Origin: Planctomycetota bacterium
GTDB taxonomy: Bacteria > Planctomycetota > UBA8742 > UBA2392
Direction of reading: 5' to 3'
Assembly: GCA_003576915.1 (NCBI GenBank)
Contig: QEVF01000006.1
Coordinates: 1-64,000, forward strand
DNA: 64,000 nt
A program made the position numbers and the translations under genes. A model generated the notes under the pieces. It made no database searches. It was not told the origin of the DNA and saw only the letters and a list, made by a program, of their open reading frames with translations. The stretch's first letter is position 1. The number at the start of each line of letters is the position of its first letter. Shown one piece after another: positions 1 through 8,959 of the stretch.

Positions 1-34
1 CATCTGCGACATGAACCCGATATGCTGCGCGCCA

Positions 35-2728
35 TCAGCGGGCGCGGCGGCGCTTTGGGCGCGGGGCAAAGGCGGGGCCTGAGCCGATGCCCGCGGGGCG
101 CCTTGGGTTGTCGTCCTCCCAGTCTTCTTCGTTGCCCGGCGGCACGAGCGCTTGCGGGCCCTTGCCTATCAAATCCTTGCGGCCCGCCTCGCGCAGGGCC
201 TTGCGCACGCGGCCCTGGAACTCCGGCCGCCTGAACTGCATGAGCGCGCGCTGCCGGCGCTTCTCGCGCATCGTCGTGGGCGTATAGACATACTGCATCG
301 TTTCGGGGTCGAAGCCGCTATAGAACATCGCCGTCGCCGGCGTCATGGGCGTGGGAATGAAATCCTGCACCTGCTCGGGCGACCAGTTGTTCTTCTTGAA
401 ATACTCGGCCAGGGCAATCTGCTCTTCCATGGTGCAGCCGGGGTGGCTGCTCACAAAATAGGCCACCAGATACTGCTCCTTGCCCACGCGCCTGCTGGCC
501 TCCACAAAGCGCTGCCTGAATATCTCATATTTCGCAAAGCCGGGCTTCCTCATGCGCGCCAGCACCGCGTCGCTGGTGTGCTCCGGCGCCACCTTCAAGT
601 GGCCCGAGGTATGATGGGCCGCAAGATTCTCGATGTATTCGTCGCCGCAGCCTTTGGTCGTCTTCTCGTCGATCAGCATGTCGTAACGGATACCGCTTGC
701 TATGAACGCCTTCTTCACGCCCTTGACCTTGCGCACACGGCTGAGCATCTCCACCTGCCGGTCCAGATGCTGGCGCAGGGCGGGGCAGGGGTCGGGCAGG
801 AGGCAGTCACGCTCCTTGCAGGCCCCCAGCGTCTGCTGCACACTGCAATAGTTGCCGTACATGTTGGCCGTGGGTCCCCCCACATCGCTGATGTACCCCT
901 TGAAGCCGGGCATGCGCGTAATGGCCTGTGCCTCGCGCTCGATGCTCTCGATGCTCCGGCTCGTAATCGTGCGCCCCTGATGCATCCAGATGGCGCAGAA
1001 CGTGCATGAACCCATGCAGCCGCGATGGGTCACAATCGTGTGCTGCGTCGTCAGCCATGCGGGGACACCCCCCTGGGCCTCATAATCCGGGTGCGGCAGG
1101 CGGGTGTAGGGCAAGTCGTACCAGCGGTCGAGTTCAGCCTCGCTCTGCAGGCGCGCGGGCGGCATCTGGATCACGTGCAGGGAGCCCGCGGGCTGCACCA
1201 GGGGCTTGCCGCGCACGGGGTCCTGCTCGTCATAGATCTGCTTGAATGTGATGGCGTAGTTCTTGCGATATGCGGGAATGGCGTGCGGGCCGGTGTCCTG
1301 GCGTTCCTGAACGCGATCTGCCTCGCCATCACGGGGCGGATTGCGGGAATCACCGTTCTCCCGATCCCTGACGGGGGGTACCTGATGCTTCGGCGGCAAC
1401 AGCGTCTCGTAGGCCATCGTGAACTGGGCCTTGCCGAAGCGCTGCACGAAACCCGGCGCATCAAGAAACGAGACGTCCTTTCGAACGTAGGCCGTGCCCC
1501 GCACGTCATTGATCTCGTGCAGCTTTTCTCCGGCCTGGAGGCGATGGGCAATCTCGACGATCTGAGTTTCGCCCATGCCGAACACCAGCAGGTCGGCGTT
1601 GCTGTCCAGCAGGATGCTGCGGCGCACACGGTCGTCCCAGTAGTCGTAGTGGGCAAAGCGGCGCTGGCTGGCCTCCATGCCGCCGATGATCAAGGGCACC
1701 TTGCCGAAGGCGCGGCGAATCAGGTTGCAGTAAACAATCGTGGCGCGCGGCGGGCGCTTGTCCGGACGGCCGCCGGGCGAATAGGGGTCGTCGCTGCGCG
1801 GCAGCTTGTGGGCCGTGTAGGCGTTGAGCAGGCTGTCGAGGTTTCCTGCGCTGACCAGAAAGGCGAGCCTGGGCGTGCCAAGCCGCCGGATGTCGTTTTC
1901 ATGGCGCCAGTCGGGCTGGGCAATGACTCCGACCTTGAAACCCGCCCATTCCAGCACGCGGGATATCACGCCGTTGGCGAAGCTGGGATGGTCCACATAG
2001 GCGTCGCCGGTGACCAATATGAAGTCGCATTGCGTCCAGCCCCGCGCTTCCATGTCGGCGCGAGTAGTGGGCAGGAACCTGGAGCGATCCATGGCCGGGG
2101 CCGCGGGAACGGCTTCCGTCTCGTTGCCCGGCACGTTTGACCCCGTGCCGGAGCCCTGTTGCGAGGCGTAGAACTCCGCGGCCAGGCGCGCGGCGTATTC
2201 CTGGGCGCGGGCCGCTTTGGCCTCGAGGTCGGACTCGCCGGCGTTGCCGAGGGCCTTGCGCGAGGCCAGATACCTTTCCAGGTCGCCGTATTCGACGCCG
2301 GGAGACTGCTCGGCCGTTGCGTTCTGGGCGTATGCCACGGGGTCGCCGCGGCTGGCCTTGAGAATCTGGCGCTCTTCGGCCAGCCAGCGGCGGTTGGCTT
2401 CGGCCTGGGCCTGGCGTTCGTGGGCGGGCACGGCATGGCCGTCCGGGGTGACGCGTCCGGCCTCAAGGTCAACGGGGTCCACGTGGCCGCCGCGCTCAAG
2501 GCGGTCAAAGGGCTTGCCGACCTGGGGCTTGTAGGCGCCGGGCGTGTGGTCGCCGGCGTGCATCTGCAAGTGAGAATGAAGTCTGGGCGCGGAGGCGCCG
2601 GGGGCGTCGCTCATGGCTGTCTCGGGGCTTGCGCCCTTCTGTAGCGGCACTGCGGGCATCCCCGCCGCCGCTGGACCGACCGAAGGAGCGGCACTCTGTC
2701 GCCCCTTGGGCCTAATTTGCGCGTGCAA
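35..2728 (-). CDS. ygiQ: YgiQ family radical SAM protein
   Basis: Radical SAM enzyme of the YgiQ family; the substrate of this family is not established. The CxxxCxxC cluster motif is visible as CMGSCTFC (about C571, C575, C578 of 897). The conserved core begins at FLPTTRADMEARGW and includes DAYVDHPSF, PLIIGGMEAS and LKVAPEHTSD, all typical of YgiQ. The ORF opens about 212 residues before that core. An internal ATG at 2092 (MDRSRF) would give 685 residues, closer to the usual family start, so the N-terminal extension is uncertain, although part of it looks helical and protein-like. The C-terminus is a basic PKRRRAR tail. It is divergent from the SRPBCC gene, whose start lies 42 bp from the upstream start. 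Confidence 0.93.
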   Translation of the reverse strand: MHAQIRPKGRQSAAPSVGPAAAGMPAVPLQKGASPETAMSDAPGASAPRLHSHLQMHAGDHTPGAYKPQVGKPFDRLERGGHVDPVDLEAGRVTPDGHAVPAHERQAQAEANRRWLAEERQILKASRGDPVAYAQNATAEQSPGVEYGDLERYLASRKALGNAGESDLEAKAARAQEYAARLAAEFYASQQGSGTGSNVPGNETEAVPAAPAMDRSRFLPTTRADMEARGWTQCDFILVTGDAYVDHPSFANGVISRVLEWAGFKVGVIAQPDWRHENDIRRLGTPRLAFLVSAGNLDSLLNAYTAHKLPRSDDPYSPGGRPDKRPPRATIVYCNLIRRAFGKVPLIIGGMEASQRRFAHYDYWDDRVRRSILLDSNADLLVFGMGETQIVEIAHRLQAGEKLHEINDVRGTAYVRKDVSFLDAPGFVQRFGKAQFTMAYETLLPPKHQVPPVRDRENGDSRNPPRDGEADRVQERQDTGPHAIPAYRKNYAITFKQIYDEQDPVRGKPLVQPAGSLHVIQMPPARLQSEAELDRWYDLPYTRLPHPDYEAQGGVPAWLTTQHTIVTHRGCMGSCTFCAIWMHQGRTITSRSIESIEREAQAITRMPGFKGYISDVGGPTANMYGNYCSVQQTLGACKERDCLLPDPCPALRQHLDRQVEMLSRVRKVKGVKKAFIASGIRYDMLIDEKTTKGCGDEYIENLAAHHTSGHLKVAPEHTSDAVLARMRKPGFAKYEIFRQRFVEASRRVGKEQYLVAYFVSSHPGCTMEEQIALAEYFKKNNWSPEQVQDFIPTPMTPATAMFYSGFDPETMQYVYTPTTMREKRRQRALMQFRRPEFQGRVRKALREAGRKDLIGKGPQALVPPGNEEDWEDDNPRRPAGIGSGPAFAPRPKRRRAR

Positions 2729-2770
2729 GTTTATCCGGGCGGGCGATAATCACAAGCACAGGAGACAATC

Positions 2771-3331
2771 ATGGGCGACGACAAGAAGAAGGGCGGCATC
2801 GGCGTGGTCAAGCTGCTGGTGTACGGCGTGCTGCTGGTCGCGGCTTGCGGCGGCGGCCTGTACATTTATGGCAGTTCGATTCCGGAGGAGCATCTGGCGT
2901 CGAGCAGCATCGAAGTCGACCGTTGGCCCCTGGAGTGCTACGACCTGGTGGCCGACGCGCAGAACCTGCCCAAGTGGGCCTCCAGCGTGAAAGAGGTCCG
3001 CGACTTCAAGAAGGAGGGCGACAAGCTGACCTACACGCAGATCGTCAGCGGCAACATGGAGCTGATCACGACCCAGACCAACGGTTTTCGCCCCAACGAG
3101 ATCACGATTGAGGTGCGCGAGGCCGGTGACACGTTCAGCGGCAAGTGGACCTTCAAGTTCACGTCGATCAAGGACGGCAAGGGAACCAAGGTCACCCTGA
3201 CGGAAATGGGCAAGACGCCCAACCCCCTGATGCGCGCCATCGGCAGCTTCATGATGAACCCTGAAGATACGATCAAGCAGTACCTGCAGGACCTCAAGAA
3301 GCAGGCCGAGAGCAGGAAGCCGTCTTCGTAA
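2771..3331 (+). CDS. Membrane-anchored SRPBCC/polyketide-cyclase-like protein
   Basis: 186 residues. After a short charged start (MGDDKKKGG) there is one transmembrane segment at about residues 12-32, then a domain of about 145 residues shaped like the SRPBCC (START/Bet v1/polyketide cyclase) fold. The segment around WPLECYDLVADAQNLPKWAS matches the usual start of that fold (first strand, helix, then a W/P-rich turn), and it ends in the long C-terminal helix that closes the pocket. Such domains bind hydrophobic ligands; the ligand here is unknown. The start follows AGGAGACAATC, a good ribosome binding site. Fold assignment is by pattern, not search. Confidence 0.75.
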   Translation: MGDDKKKGGIGVVKLLVYGVLLVAACGGGLYIYGSSIPEEHLASSSIEVDRWPLECYDLVADAQNLPKWASSVKEVRDFKKEGDKLTYTQIVSGNMELITTQTNGFRPNEITIEVREAGDTFSGKWTFKFTSIKDGKGTKVTLTEMGKTPNPLMRAIGSFMMNPEDTIKQYLQDLKKQAESRKPSS

Positions 3332-3398
3332 TTGATCACCGCGAAGGCTTGTAAGAGCGCCGAGGGGAATTTCAGCGGGCTGGAAAGGCAGAAAGTCG

Positions 3399-3836
3399 AT
3401 GGCGGTCAAGCGGATGGACAATGTGGGCATCGTCGTGGAATCGTTGGACACTGCCATCTCTTTTTTCACGGAACTTGGCCTGGAACTCGAGGGACGAGCC
3501 ACGATTGAAGGAGAGTGGGCGGGACGCATCACCGGATTGCGCGACCAGCGCGTCGAGATCGCCATGATGCGCACGCCTGACGGCCACAGCCGAATCGAGA
3601 TCTCTCGTTTTCTCGAGCCACAGGTGATCGCCGACCACCGCGCCGCCCCGGTGAACTCGCTCGGGTACCTGCGTGTCATGTTTGCCGTGGACGACATCGA
3701 CGATACGCTCGCCCGCCTTCGGAAGCGCGGCGCGCAGCTCGTCGGCGAAGTGGTCCAGTACCAGGATATGTACAAACTCTGCTACATTCGGGGGCCTGAA
3801 GGACTGCTGATCGGAATCGCCCAGCAACTCAACTGA
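3399..3836 (+). CDS. VOC family (glyoxalase/bleomycin-resistance-like) protein
   Basis: 145 residues covering one vicinal-oxygen-chelate unit pair: MDNVGIVVESLDTAISFFTE opens the first beta-alpha-beta-beta-beta module, and the second module carries LRVMFAVDDIDDTLARL and ends in YIRGPEGLLIGIAQQL. Potential metal ligands are present (E in IEISRFLEP and the final PEG segment), but the substrate cannot be read from sequence; the family covers lyases, dioxygenases and resistance proteins. It is not clearly in an operon: 67 bp follow the SRPBCC gene and ffh has its own candidate promoter downstream. Confidence 0.85.
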   Translation: MAVKRMDNVGIVVESLDTAISFFTELGLELEGRATIEGEWAGRITGLRDQRVEIAMMRTPDGHSRIEISRFLEPQVIADHRAAPVNSLGYLRVMFAVDDIDDTLARLRKRGAQLVGEVVQYQDMYKLCYIRGPEGLLIGIAQQLN

Positions 3837-3897
3837 GCGCCGTCGGCCGCCCGTACGCTCGACCAAGCCGATGCGCGACTGCTTTTCCTTCGCGCCC

Positions 3898-3925
3898 TTC
3901 GCGCCTTCGCGTTTGTTGGTACACT
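3898..3925 (+). promoter_or_regulatory. Candidate extended -10 promoter for ffh
   Basis: TGGTACACT at 3917-3925 reads as an extended -10 (TGn plus TACACT), with a weak -35 TTCGCG at 3898-3903 and a 16-bp spacer. The predicted start lies about 43 bp before the ffh ATG. A short direct repeat of CTTCGCGCC lies upstream. This is sequence resemblance only. Confidence 0.35.
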
Positions 3926-3974
3926 GCCGCGCGAATCGCGGGCAGGGTTAGCCTTGCCCCTACAGGGACCACGC

Positions 3975-5447
3975 ATGTTCGACAACATTGCCAAGCGCTT
4001 TGGCGAAGTCTGGAGGAAGATCTCCGGCAACGCCGAAATCACCGAAGCCAACATCCAGGACGCCGTGCGCGCCATCCGCACCGCGCTGCTGGAAGCCGAC
4101 GTCAGCCTCAAGATCGCCAAGGATTTCACCGAGCGCGTGAGAGAGAAGGCCCTGGGCGAGCAGGTGCTCAAGGGCGTGCGCCCCGGCGAGCAGTTCGTCA
4201 AGATCGTTCACGACGAGCTGGTCAACATGATGTCGGCGCCGGAAACCGTCGACGACAAGGGCCGCGCCCGCCTCAACCTGCGCGGCGACCGCCCCACCGT
4301 CATCATGATGTGCGGCCTGCAGGGCTCGGGCAAAACCACGACCTGCGGCAAGCTGGCGCTCTACCTCAAGCGCGTGTTCAAGAAGACCCCCCTGCTGGTC
4401 GCCGCGGACCTGCAGCGCCCCGCCGCCGTGGACCAGCTTGAGGTGGTCGGCAAGGGCATCCAGGTGCCGGTGTTCGCGGACCGGGCCAGCAACCCCGTCA
4501 AGGTCTGCAACGACGCCCTGGCCTTTGCGAAGAAAAACGGCCACGACGTCGTCATCCTCGACACCGCCGGCCGCCTGCACGTGGATGAAGACCTCATGAA
4601 CGAGGTCAAGAAAATCGCTGACACGACCCACCCCGACGAAGTCTTTTTCGTCTGCGACGGCATGACCGGCCAGGACGCCGTGAAGTCGGCCAAGGCCTTT
4701 GACGAAAAGCTGCCGCTGACGGGCGCGATCCTCACCAAACTCGACGGCGACTCGCGCGGCGGCGCGGTCATGACCGTGCGGGCCATCACAGGCAAGCCCG
4801 TGCGATTTGTGGGCGTGAGTGAAAAGGCCGACGGCCTGGAGGTGTTCCACGCCGACCGCGTGGCGGGCCGCATCCTGGGCATGGGCGACGTGGTCACCCT
4901 GGTTGAGAAGGCCCAGAAGGCGATCAACGAAGAACAGGCCATGGAGCTTGAACGCAAGCTCATGGAAGATGAATTCACGCTGGAGGACTTCCTGGGCCAG
5001 ATCAAAGCCATCAAACAGATGGGCCCCATGAAGGACCTGCTGAAGATGATCCCCGGCGCGGCAGAGCTGCCCCTGGACCAGATCAACGAAAAGGGCCTCG
5101 ATCATGTGGAGGCCATCATCAACTCCATGACGCCCAAGGAACGGCGCCTGCCCGACCAGCTCAACCCGGGCCGCAAGCGGCGCGTGGCTGCGGGTGCGGG
5201 GCGCAGCATTGAGGAAGTCAACCGCCTGCTCAAGGCCTTTGAGCAGATGCGCAGCATGGTACAGGGACTCAAGAACCAGGGCCTGATGGGCAGGGCGACG
5301 GCCTGGAAACTGAGCCGCGACAAGAAAAAGATGCTGTCCGAACAGGCCAAGTCGGCGGGCGGCAAGAAGCGCGCCAAGGCGAACCTGCGCCGCCCCGCGG
5401 CGGAGGACTTCGCCGACTTCCGCAACAAGTTCAAGGTCGATCTGTAG
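3975..5447 (+). CDS. ffh: Signal recognition particle protein Ffh
   Basis: 490 residues. Ffh is the SRP54 GTPase that binds signal sequences of nascent membrane proteins and hands the ribosome to FtsY. The N-domain (FDNIAKRFGEVWRKISG) is followed by the G-domain with P-loop GLQGSGKTTTCGKLA, DTAGRLHVDEDLM and TKLDGDSRGG, then a methionine-containing M-domain with the RNA-binding stretch RKRRVAAGAG and SIEEVNRLLKAFEQMRSM. The start is placed at MFDNIAKRF because homologues begin here; the frame is open a few codons further upstream. The partner SRP RNA was looked for nearby and not found. Confidence 0.97.
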   Translation: MFDNIAKRFGEVWRKISGNAEITEANIQDAVRAIRTALLEADVSLKIAKDFTERVREKALGEQVLKGVRPGEQFVKIVHDELVNMMSAPETVDDKGRARLNLRGDRPTVIMMCGLQGSGKTTTCGKLALYLKRVFKKTPLLVAADLQRPAAVDQLEVVGKGIQVPVFADRASNPVKVCNDALAFAKKNGHDVVILDTAGRLHVDEDLMNEVKKIADTTHPDEVFFVCDGMTGQDAVKSAKAFDEKLPLTGAILTKLDGDSRGGAVMTVRAITGKPVRFVGVSEKADGLEVFHADRVAGRILGMGDVVTLVEKAQKAINEEQAMELERKLMEDEFTLEDFLGQIKAIKQMGPMKDLLKMIPGAAELPLDQINEKGLDHVEAIINSMTPKERRLPDQLNPGRKRRVAAGAGRSIEEVNRLLKAFEQMRSMVQGLKNQGLMGRATAWKLSRDKKKMLSEQAKSAGGKKRAKANLRRPAAEDFADFRNKFKVDL

Positions 5448-5845
5448 GGCCCGTCGGAGGGGCAGGGGTTCGCCGCCGGGCCAGGCTGGCCGGCCGGAGC
5501 AGGTTCTGCGAGGAACCGGCGGCCAGCCGGAGAAACATGAACCTCGCATCCCGTCACCGCCCCGTATCGCCGGTAACGCTGACGCCGCCTTCCAGGCCCC
5601 TGGGCAGGCGATGACCAACTCTGGCCCGCTGTTTGCAAGACCTCCGCTGCGGGAGCCCTGTCAAGCCACATGGGTATCCGACAGGGCATTTGTGCTTTGG
5701 ACGGTGTATATTGGTGATGCGGACGGGGGGTCCCGCCCGCAGAGGCAAAGCCTGCGTTGCCCTGAAGGCCGCGCAGGCCCTGCCCCTACCAACCTACCCC
5801 GGTCTCCGTCCCCGTTGGCGCCCCAAAACGCCAGGAGAGCAAAGC
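5448..5845. other. Intergenic region ffh to pilin-like gene
   Basis: About 400 bp without a convincing gene. A long imperfect hairpin at about 5484-5529 pairs GGCTGGCCG with CGGCCAGCC around an inner GGTTC/GAACC stem; it has no T-tract. An ORF open across the right half is just the upstream extension of the pilin frame. TATATT at 5707-5712 resembles a -10 but lacks a good -35. CTGCCCCTACC near 5788 resembles TTGCCCCTACA just before ffh. Confidence 0.5.
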
Positions 5846-6484
5846 ATGCGTAGAGGCTTCACACTGGTCGAACTGATGGTGGTCATTGCGATCATCGGGC
5901 TGCTGGTCAGCGTTCTGGCCACGGCCACTCTTCCCAAGATGCGCAAGGCCAGCAGCGAGATGGACAAGATTCAGATGAAGGACTGCTTCGATGAACTGAC
6001 GCGGGCCTTCATTGATGAGGGCAACAAGAAGCGGATGCGCCTGGAGAGCATTCAGGAGAAGAAGGGGCACGAGTTCTGGGAGGCCATGTTCCGGCACAAG
6101 ATTCTCGGGCGCGATGTGCTGCGCCGCCTGGTGAGCAAGGGGGGCACCGATGCCGCGGCCGATTCACGCTGGCTGGACGAGGAGCACGGGCGCCTTCCCG
6201 TCGACGCCTGCTCCTGGACGGCGCCGCGGGTCCGGAACTACTTTCAGGTGTTGAGCGCGCGGGGCAAGGAGAAGTCGGTCGTCTTCACGTTCAACAGCCG
6301 CAACTGGAACAACTACCCGGACCAGGGAGCGCTGGTGATGTGGTCCGGAGGCGAGGCCGAAGTGCCGGAGTACGTCACGCCGGAGCTTTTGAAGGACTGG
6401 GGGTGGGACATCTCGCCCGAAGACTGGGGCAACCCCACCACCCTGTTTGGCGCCAAGATGCCCTTTGACGGCACTTGGGATTAG
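5846..6484 (+). CDS. Type IV pilin / type II secretion pseudopilin-like protein
   Basis: 212 residues starting MRRGFTLVELMVVIAIIG, the prepilin cleavage/methylation signature: cleavage after the G by prepilin peptidase, then FTLVE with the conserved Glu at +5 and a hydrophobic helix used for assembly. Start ATG 5846 is preceded by AGGAGA and by a frame lacking pilin character. The C-terminal domain (about 180 residues) is rich in charged and aromatic residues (WNNYPDQGALVMW, WGWDISPEDWGNP) and has no motif I recognise. It could be a minor pilin or pseudopilin. No assembly ATPase or peptidase lies near, so it is an orphan here; planctomycetes carry many such scattered proteins. Confidence 0.85.
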   Translation: MRRGFTLVELMVVIAIIGLLVSVLATATLPKMRKASSEMDKIQMKDCFDELTRAFIDEGNKKRMRLESIQEKKGHEFWEAMFRHKILGRDVLRRLVSKGGTDAAADSRWLDEEHGRLPVDACSWTAPRVRNYFQVLSARGKEKSVVFTFNSRNWNNYPDQGALVMWSGGEAEVPEYVTPELLKDWGWDISPEDWGNPTTLFGAKMPFDGTWD

Positions 6485-6806
6485 GCTGGGGACCGGCCGG
6501 CTGCCGCGTAGCACCGGCCACTGCAATGGAGGATTTCCGGAGTACCCGCAGGGAGAGGGTCTTCTGCCTGCGGTCATCAAGGAGTATCCGAAATGGTCGA
6601 TCCCTGCTTGAAGTAGGTTCTCGCTTTGCTGGCGCGCTGGCGAGTTTCCAGTCGAGTGGGGATCGATCGTTTCTTGAGGGCCTTGCACCCCGGGGCCGCC
6701 TCTCCTACACTCAGTTCTCCCCCTGCAGGTTGTTGCGTAGAAAGCTGGAAGGGATCGGCTCTTGAGAGCCCCAATTCCCCTGTTTGCGCCCTGCACTGAG
6801 GTCTCG
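6485..6806. other. Intergenic region with hairpin and palindrome
   Basis: 322 bp between the pilin-like gene and the lipoprotein. CCGCAGG (6546-6552) pairs with CCTGCGG (6567-6573), and the flanks (ATTTCCGGAGTAC versus GTATCCGAAAT) extend it imperfectly. GGCTCTTGAGAGCC at 6757-6770 is a perfect 6-bp inverted repeat with a 2-bp centre, about 37 bp before the next start and operator-like. A 96-codon open frame here has no protein-like features. Confidence 0.45.
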
Positions 6807-7469
6807 ATGCGCCCAATTTTCTTCTGCCTTGTCATCGCCCTGACGGCGATGCTTTCCAGCGCCTGTGGTGACTACGCCAACTCCCTCAAGGGCGACGTCA
6901 AGCCGCCCCAGGCCAGCGGGCCCAACCCCAACAACCTTCCCAACCCCAACACCGTGCCCAAGCCGGGCGGGGGTCTGGGTTATACGGTCAACCTCAGCCC
7001 GGTTCTTATCAGCGAAGTCCTGGTAAACCCCGGCGCCTCCCAGGGCAGCCAGTACGTCGAACTCCTCAACAGTTCCCTCCTCAGCTCTGACATCGGCGGC
7101 TGGGTCATCACCGACGGCAACTCCACTTTCACCTTCCCCTTCGGCTTCCAGATTTCCGCCGGCAGCCGCGTGCTGGTCCAGTTGGGCACCCACGGCGCGG
7201 CTACGGGCAGCGTGCAGTTTGCCCCAAGCTTCAACGCGCTGCCGGTGAACCAGGGGTCCCTGGCCCTGCTGCGCAGCGGCAACGAGGTCATTGATTTCGT
7301 GCAGTGGGGCGGCTCACCCAACAGCTACGAAGGCGCAGCGGCATCGTACTTCGTGTGGCCTGCCGGCGACTTCCTAGCCGTGGCCCCCACCGGCGAGAGT
7401 TACAATTTCGTCGGCGGCACAGTGGGCTCTTCGGCCTGGGCCATCTCCCCGGCCACGCCCGGCCAGTAG
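6807..7469 (+). CDS. Lamin-tail-domain lipoprotein
   Basis: 220 residues. A lipoprotein signal peptide (MRPIFFCLVIALTAMLSSAC) ends in a lipobox with Cys20. A low-complexity Asn/Pro-rich linker (about residues 35-60) follows, then a lamin-tail domain (LTD): ISEVLVNP, QYVELLNSS, GGWVITDGN and LVQLGTHG are the hallmark strands of this Ig-like fold, found in exported nucleases and cell-surface proteins. No nuclease module is attached. The start is the ATG after GAGGTCTCG; the ORF opens 15 codons earlier, but that would put the signal peptide inside. It is likely envelope-anchored with unknown partner. Confidence 0.8.
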   Translation: MRPIFFCLVIALTAMLSSACGDYANSLKGDVKPPQASGPNPNNLPNPNTVPKPGGGLGYTVNLSPVLISEVLVNPGASQGSQYVELLNSSLLSSDIGGWVITDGNSTFTFPFGFQISAGSRVLVQLGTHGAATGSVQFAPSFNALPVNQGSLALLRSGNEVIDFVQWGGSPNSYEGAAASYFVWPAGDFLAVAPTGESYNFVGGTVGSSAWAISPATPGQ

Positions 7470-7487
7470 ACTTTCATCGCCTGACAA

Positions 7488-7508
7488 CGGCCCGGCACTG
7501 CCGGGCCG
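7488..7508 (+). terminator. Hairpin terminator after lamin-tail gene
   Basis: CGGCCCGGC (7488-7496) pairs perfectly with GCCGGGCCG (7500-7508) over a 3-nt loop and is followed by CTTGCGTT. It lies 19 bp after the stop codon. The T-run is poor, so efficiency is uncertain. Confidence 0.55.
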
Positions 7509-7611
7509 CTTGCGTTGGGGGGTTTGTTCAAAGTTCGCGCGGCAGTTTTGCCGAAACGGTCCTGCAGGCCCAGTGCCGCGGCCTGGCGTCGCGCCCGCGC
7601 CGAGGACCGAC

Positions 7612-8808
7612 ATGCAGCATTCGCTGAGAAACGCCTACCTCATCAATGTACTCGCCCTTGTGGGTGTGGGCGTGGTGATGGTGTTCTCGTCCAGCGCGAT
7701 CTCGGTGCTGCCCGGCGGCGAAGGCGACCCCTTCATCTTCATCAAGCGTCACCTGACCTTCCTGGCCCTGGGGCTGGGCGCCATGGCGGTGCTGGCCAGA
7801 ACGGACTATCACCAGCTCGCTCGCTTCGCCAAGCCGCTTTACCTGCTGGGCCTGGTGCTGCTGGTGCTCACGCTGGTGCCGGGCATCGGCACGTCATTCA
7901 ACGGCGCCTCGCGCTGGATTCGCTTTGGCGGCGTGGGCATCCAGCCCAGCGACTATGCCAAGTTCGCCCTGATTGTGGCCTGCGCCACTTTCGGCGCCGG
8001 CAACCGCGACATTGGAACGTTCAAGTCCGGCTTCGTTCCCGCCTGCCTGTTCATCGGCGCCTATTCGGTGGTGTGCATGGCGCAGCCCGACCTGGGCACC
8101 AGCCTGTTTCTTGCCGCCATCGGCTTTCTTGTGCTGCTGGCGTCGGGCCTGCGCCTGAGGCACCTGGCGCTGGTGGCGCTGCTGGGCATGCCCGTAGCGG
8201 TGGGCGTCATGTTCGTGAAGTTTGATCACGTCAAGGACCGCGTTCTGACGTTCCTCAATCCCGAGAAGGACCCCCTGGGCAAGGGCCACCAGGTCAAGCA
8301 ATCGCTCATCGCCATCGGCTCGGGCGGCCTTGAGGGTGAGGGTTTGGGCCAGAGCACCCAGAAGCTCTATTACCTGCCCGAGCAGGAGACGGACTTCATC
8401 TTCGCCGTGCTGGCCGAAGAGACGGGGTTTTTGGGCTCGGCCTTCACGCTGGCGCTCTTTGGCTCGCTCATGCTGTTGGGCATGCGCGTGGCGGCACGCG
8501 CACCGGACAGGCTGGGCAGCCTCATGGCCCTGGGCGTGACGGCCTCCATCGGCATCCAGGCCTGCATGAACATCGCCGTGGTCACCGCCAGCGTGCCGAC
8601 CAAGGGCATCGGCCTACCTTTTGTGAGTTTCGGCGGCAGCGGTTGTTTCTTTTATCTCTGTGCCGTGGGCGTGGCCTTGAGTGTGGCACGCCAGGCTGTC
8701 AGCAGCGACAAGGCAGAGCAGTTGATGGCGCAGGAAACCCGGGCGCAGCGCGAAGCGGAGAGTCTGCGCGCCAGCGTCCGGGCGCGACGGCTGATTGCCG
8801 CCGCCTGA
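7612..8808 (+). CDS. ftsW: FtsW/RodA/SpoVE family glycosyltransferase
   Basis: 398 residues, polytopic SEDS protein that polymerises lipid II together with a class B penicillin-binding protein. Visible SEDS signatures: GASRWIRFGGVGIQPSDYAK, AQPDLGTSLFL, YYLPEQETDFIFAVLAEETG and PTKGIGLPFVSFGGSG. About ten transmembrane segments are evident and the C-terminal tail (MAQETRAQREAESLRASVR) is charged. Start ATG 7612 follows GAGG at good distance; an open frame continues 34 codons upstream without membrane character. It heads a cell-wall cluster with murG, murC, murB and ddl, which favours FtsW over RodA. No FtsI/PBP2 gene accompanies it. Confidence 0.94.
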   Translation: MQHSLRNAYLINVLALVGVGVVMVFSSSAISVLPGGEGDPFIFIKRHLTFLALGLGAMAVLARTDYHQLARFAKPLYLLGLVLLVLTLVPGIGTSFNGASRWIRFGGVGIQPSDYAKFALIVACATFGAGNRDIGTFKSGFVPACLFIGAYSVVCMAQPDLGTSLFLAAIGFLVLLASGLRLRHLALVALLGMPVAVGVMFVKFDHVKDRVLTFLNPEKDPLGKGHQVKQSLIAIGSGGLEGEGLGQSTQKLYYLPEQETDFIFAVLAEETGFLGSAFTLALFGSLMLLGMRVAARAPDRLGSLMALGVTASIGIQACMNIAVVTASVPTKGIGLPFVSFGGSGCFFYLCAVGVALSVARQAVSSDKAEQLMAQETRAQREAESLRASVRARRLIAAA

Positions 8809-8885
8809 TTCACCTTTCCGGGAACGCGCAGGCCCGCAACGATTTGTTCGAAGGCGGGAGTGACGTTCCTCCATACGGCTGCCGC

Positions 8886-8918
8886 CGGTTGCGGGACCGT
8901 CCGATTTGCCCGCAACCG
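8886..8918. other. Hairpin between ftsW and murG
   Basis: CGGTTGCGGG (8886-8895) and CCCGCAACCG (8909-8918) form a perfect 10-bp stem with a 13-nt loop, extendable outward with one bulge. There is no T-tract, so it is more likely a processing or stability element in the ftsW-murG transcript than a terminator. Confidence 0.5.
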
Positions 8919-8959
8919 CGGCAACGCCGACTTTCGCGCCCCCCGGGGCGGAGATCACC

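Noticed and set aside
5484-5529. Hairpin near ffh considered as SRP RNA (4.5S)
   Set aside because: It lacks the conserved SRP RNA loop sequences (GGAA tetraloop with its flanking core), so it is only an inverted repeat.
3960-5618. 552-codon minus-strand open frame opposite ffh
   Set aside because: Shadow of a GC-rich gene; ffh motifs read cleanly on the plus strand.
6475-6765. 96-codon plus-strand frame
   Set aside because: It overlaps the pilin gene end, has no ribosome binding site and no protein-like composition.
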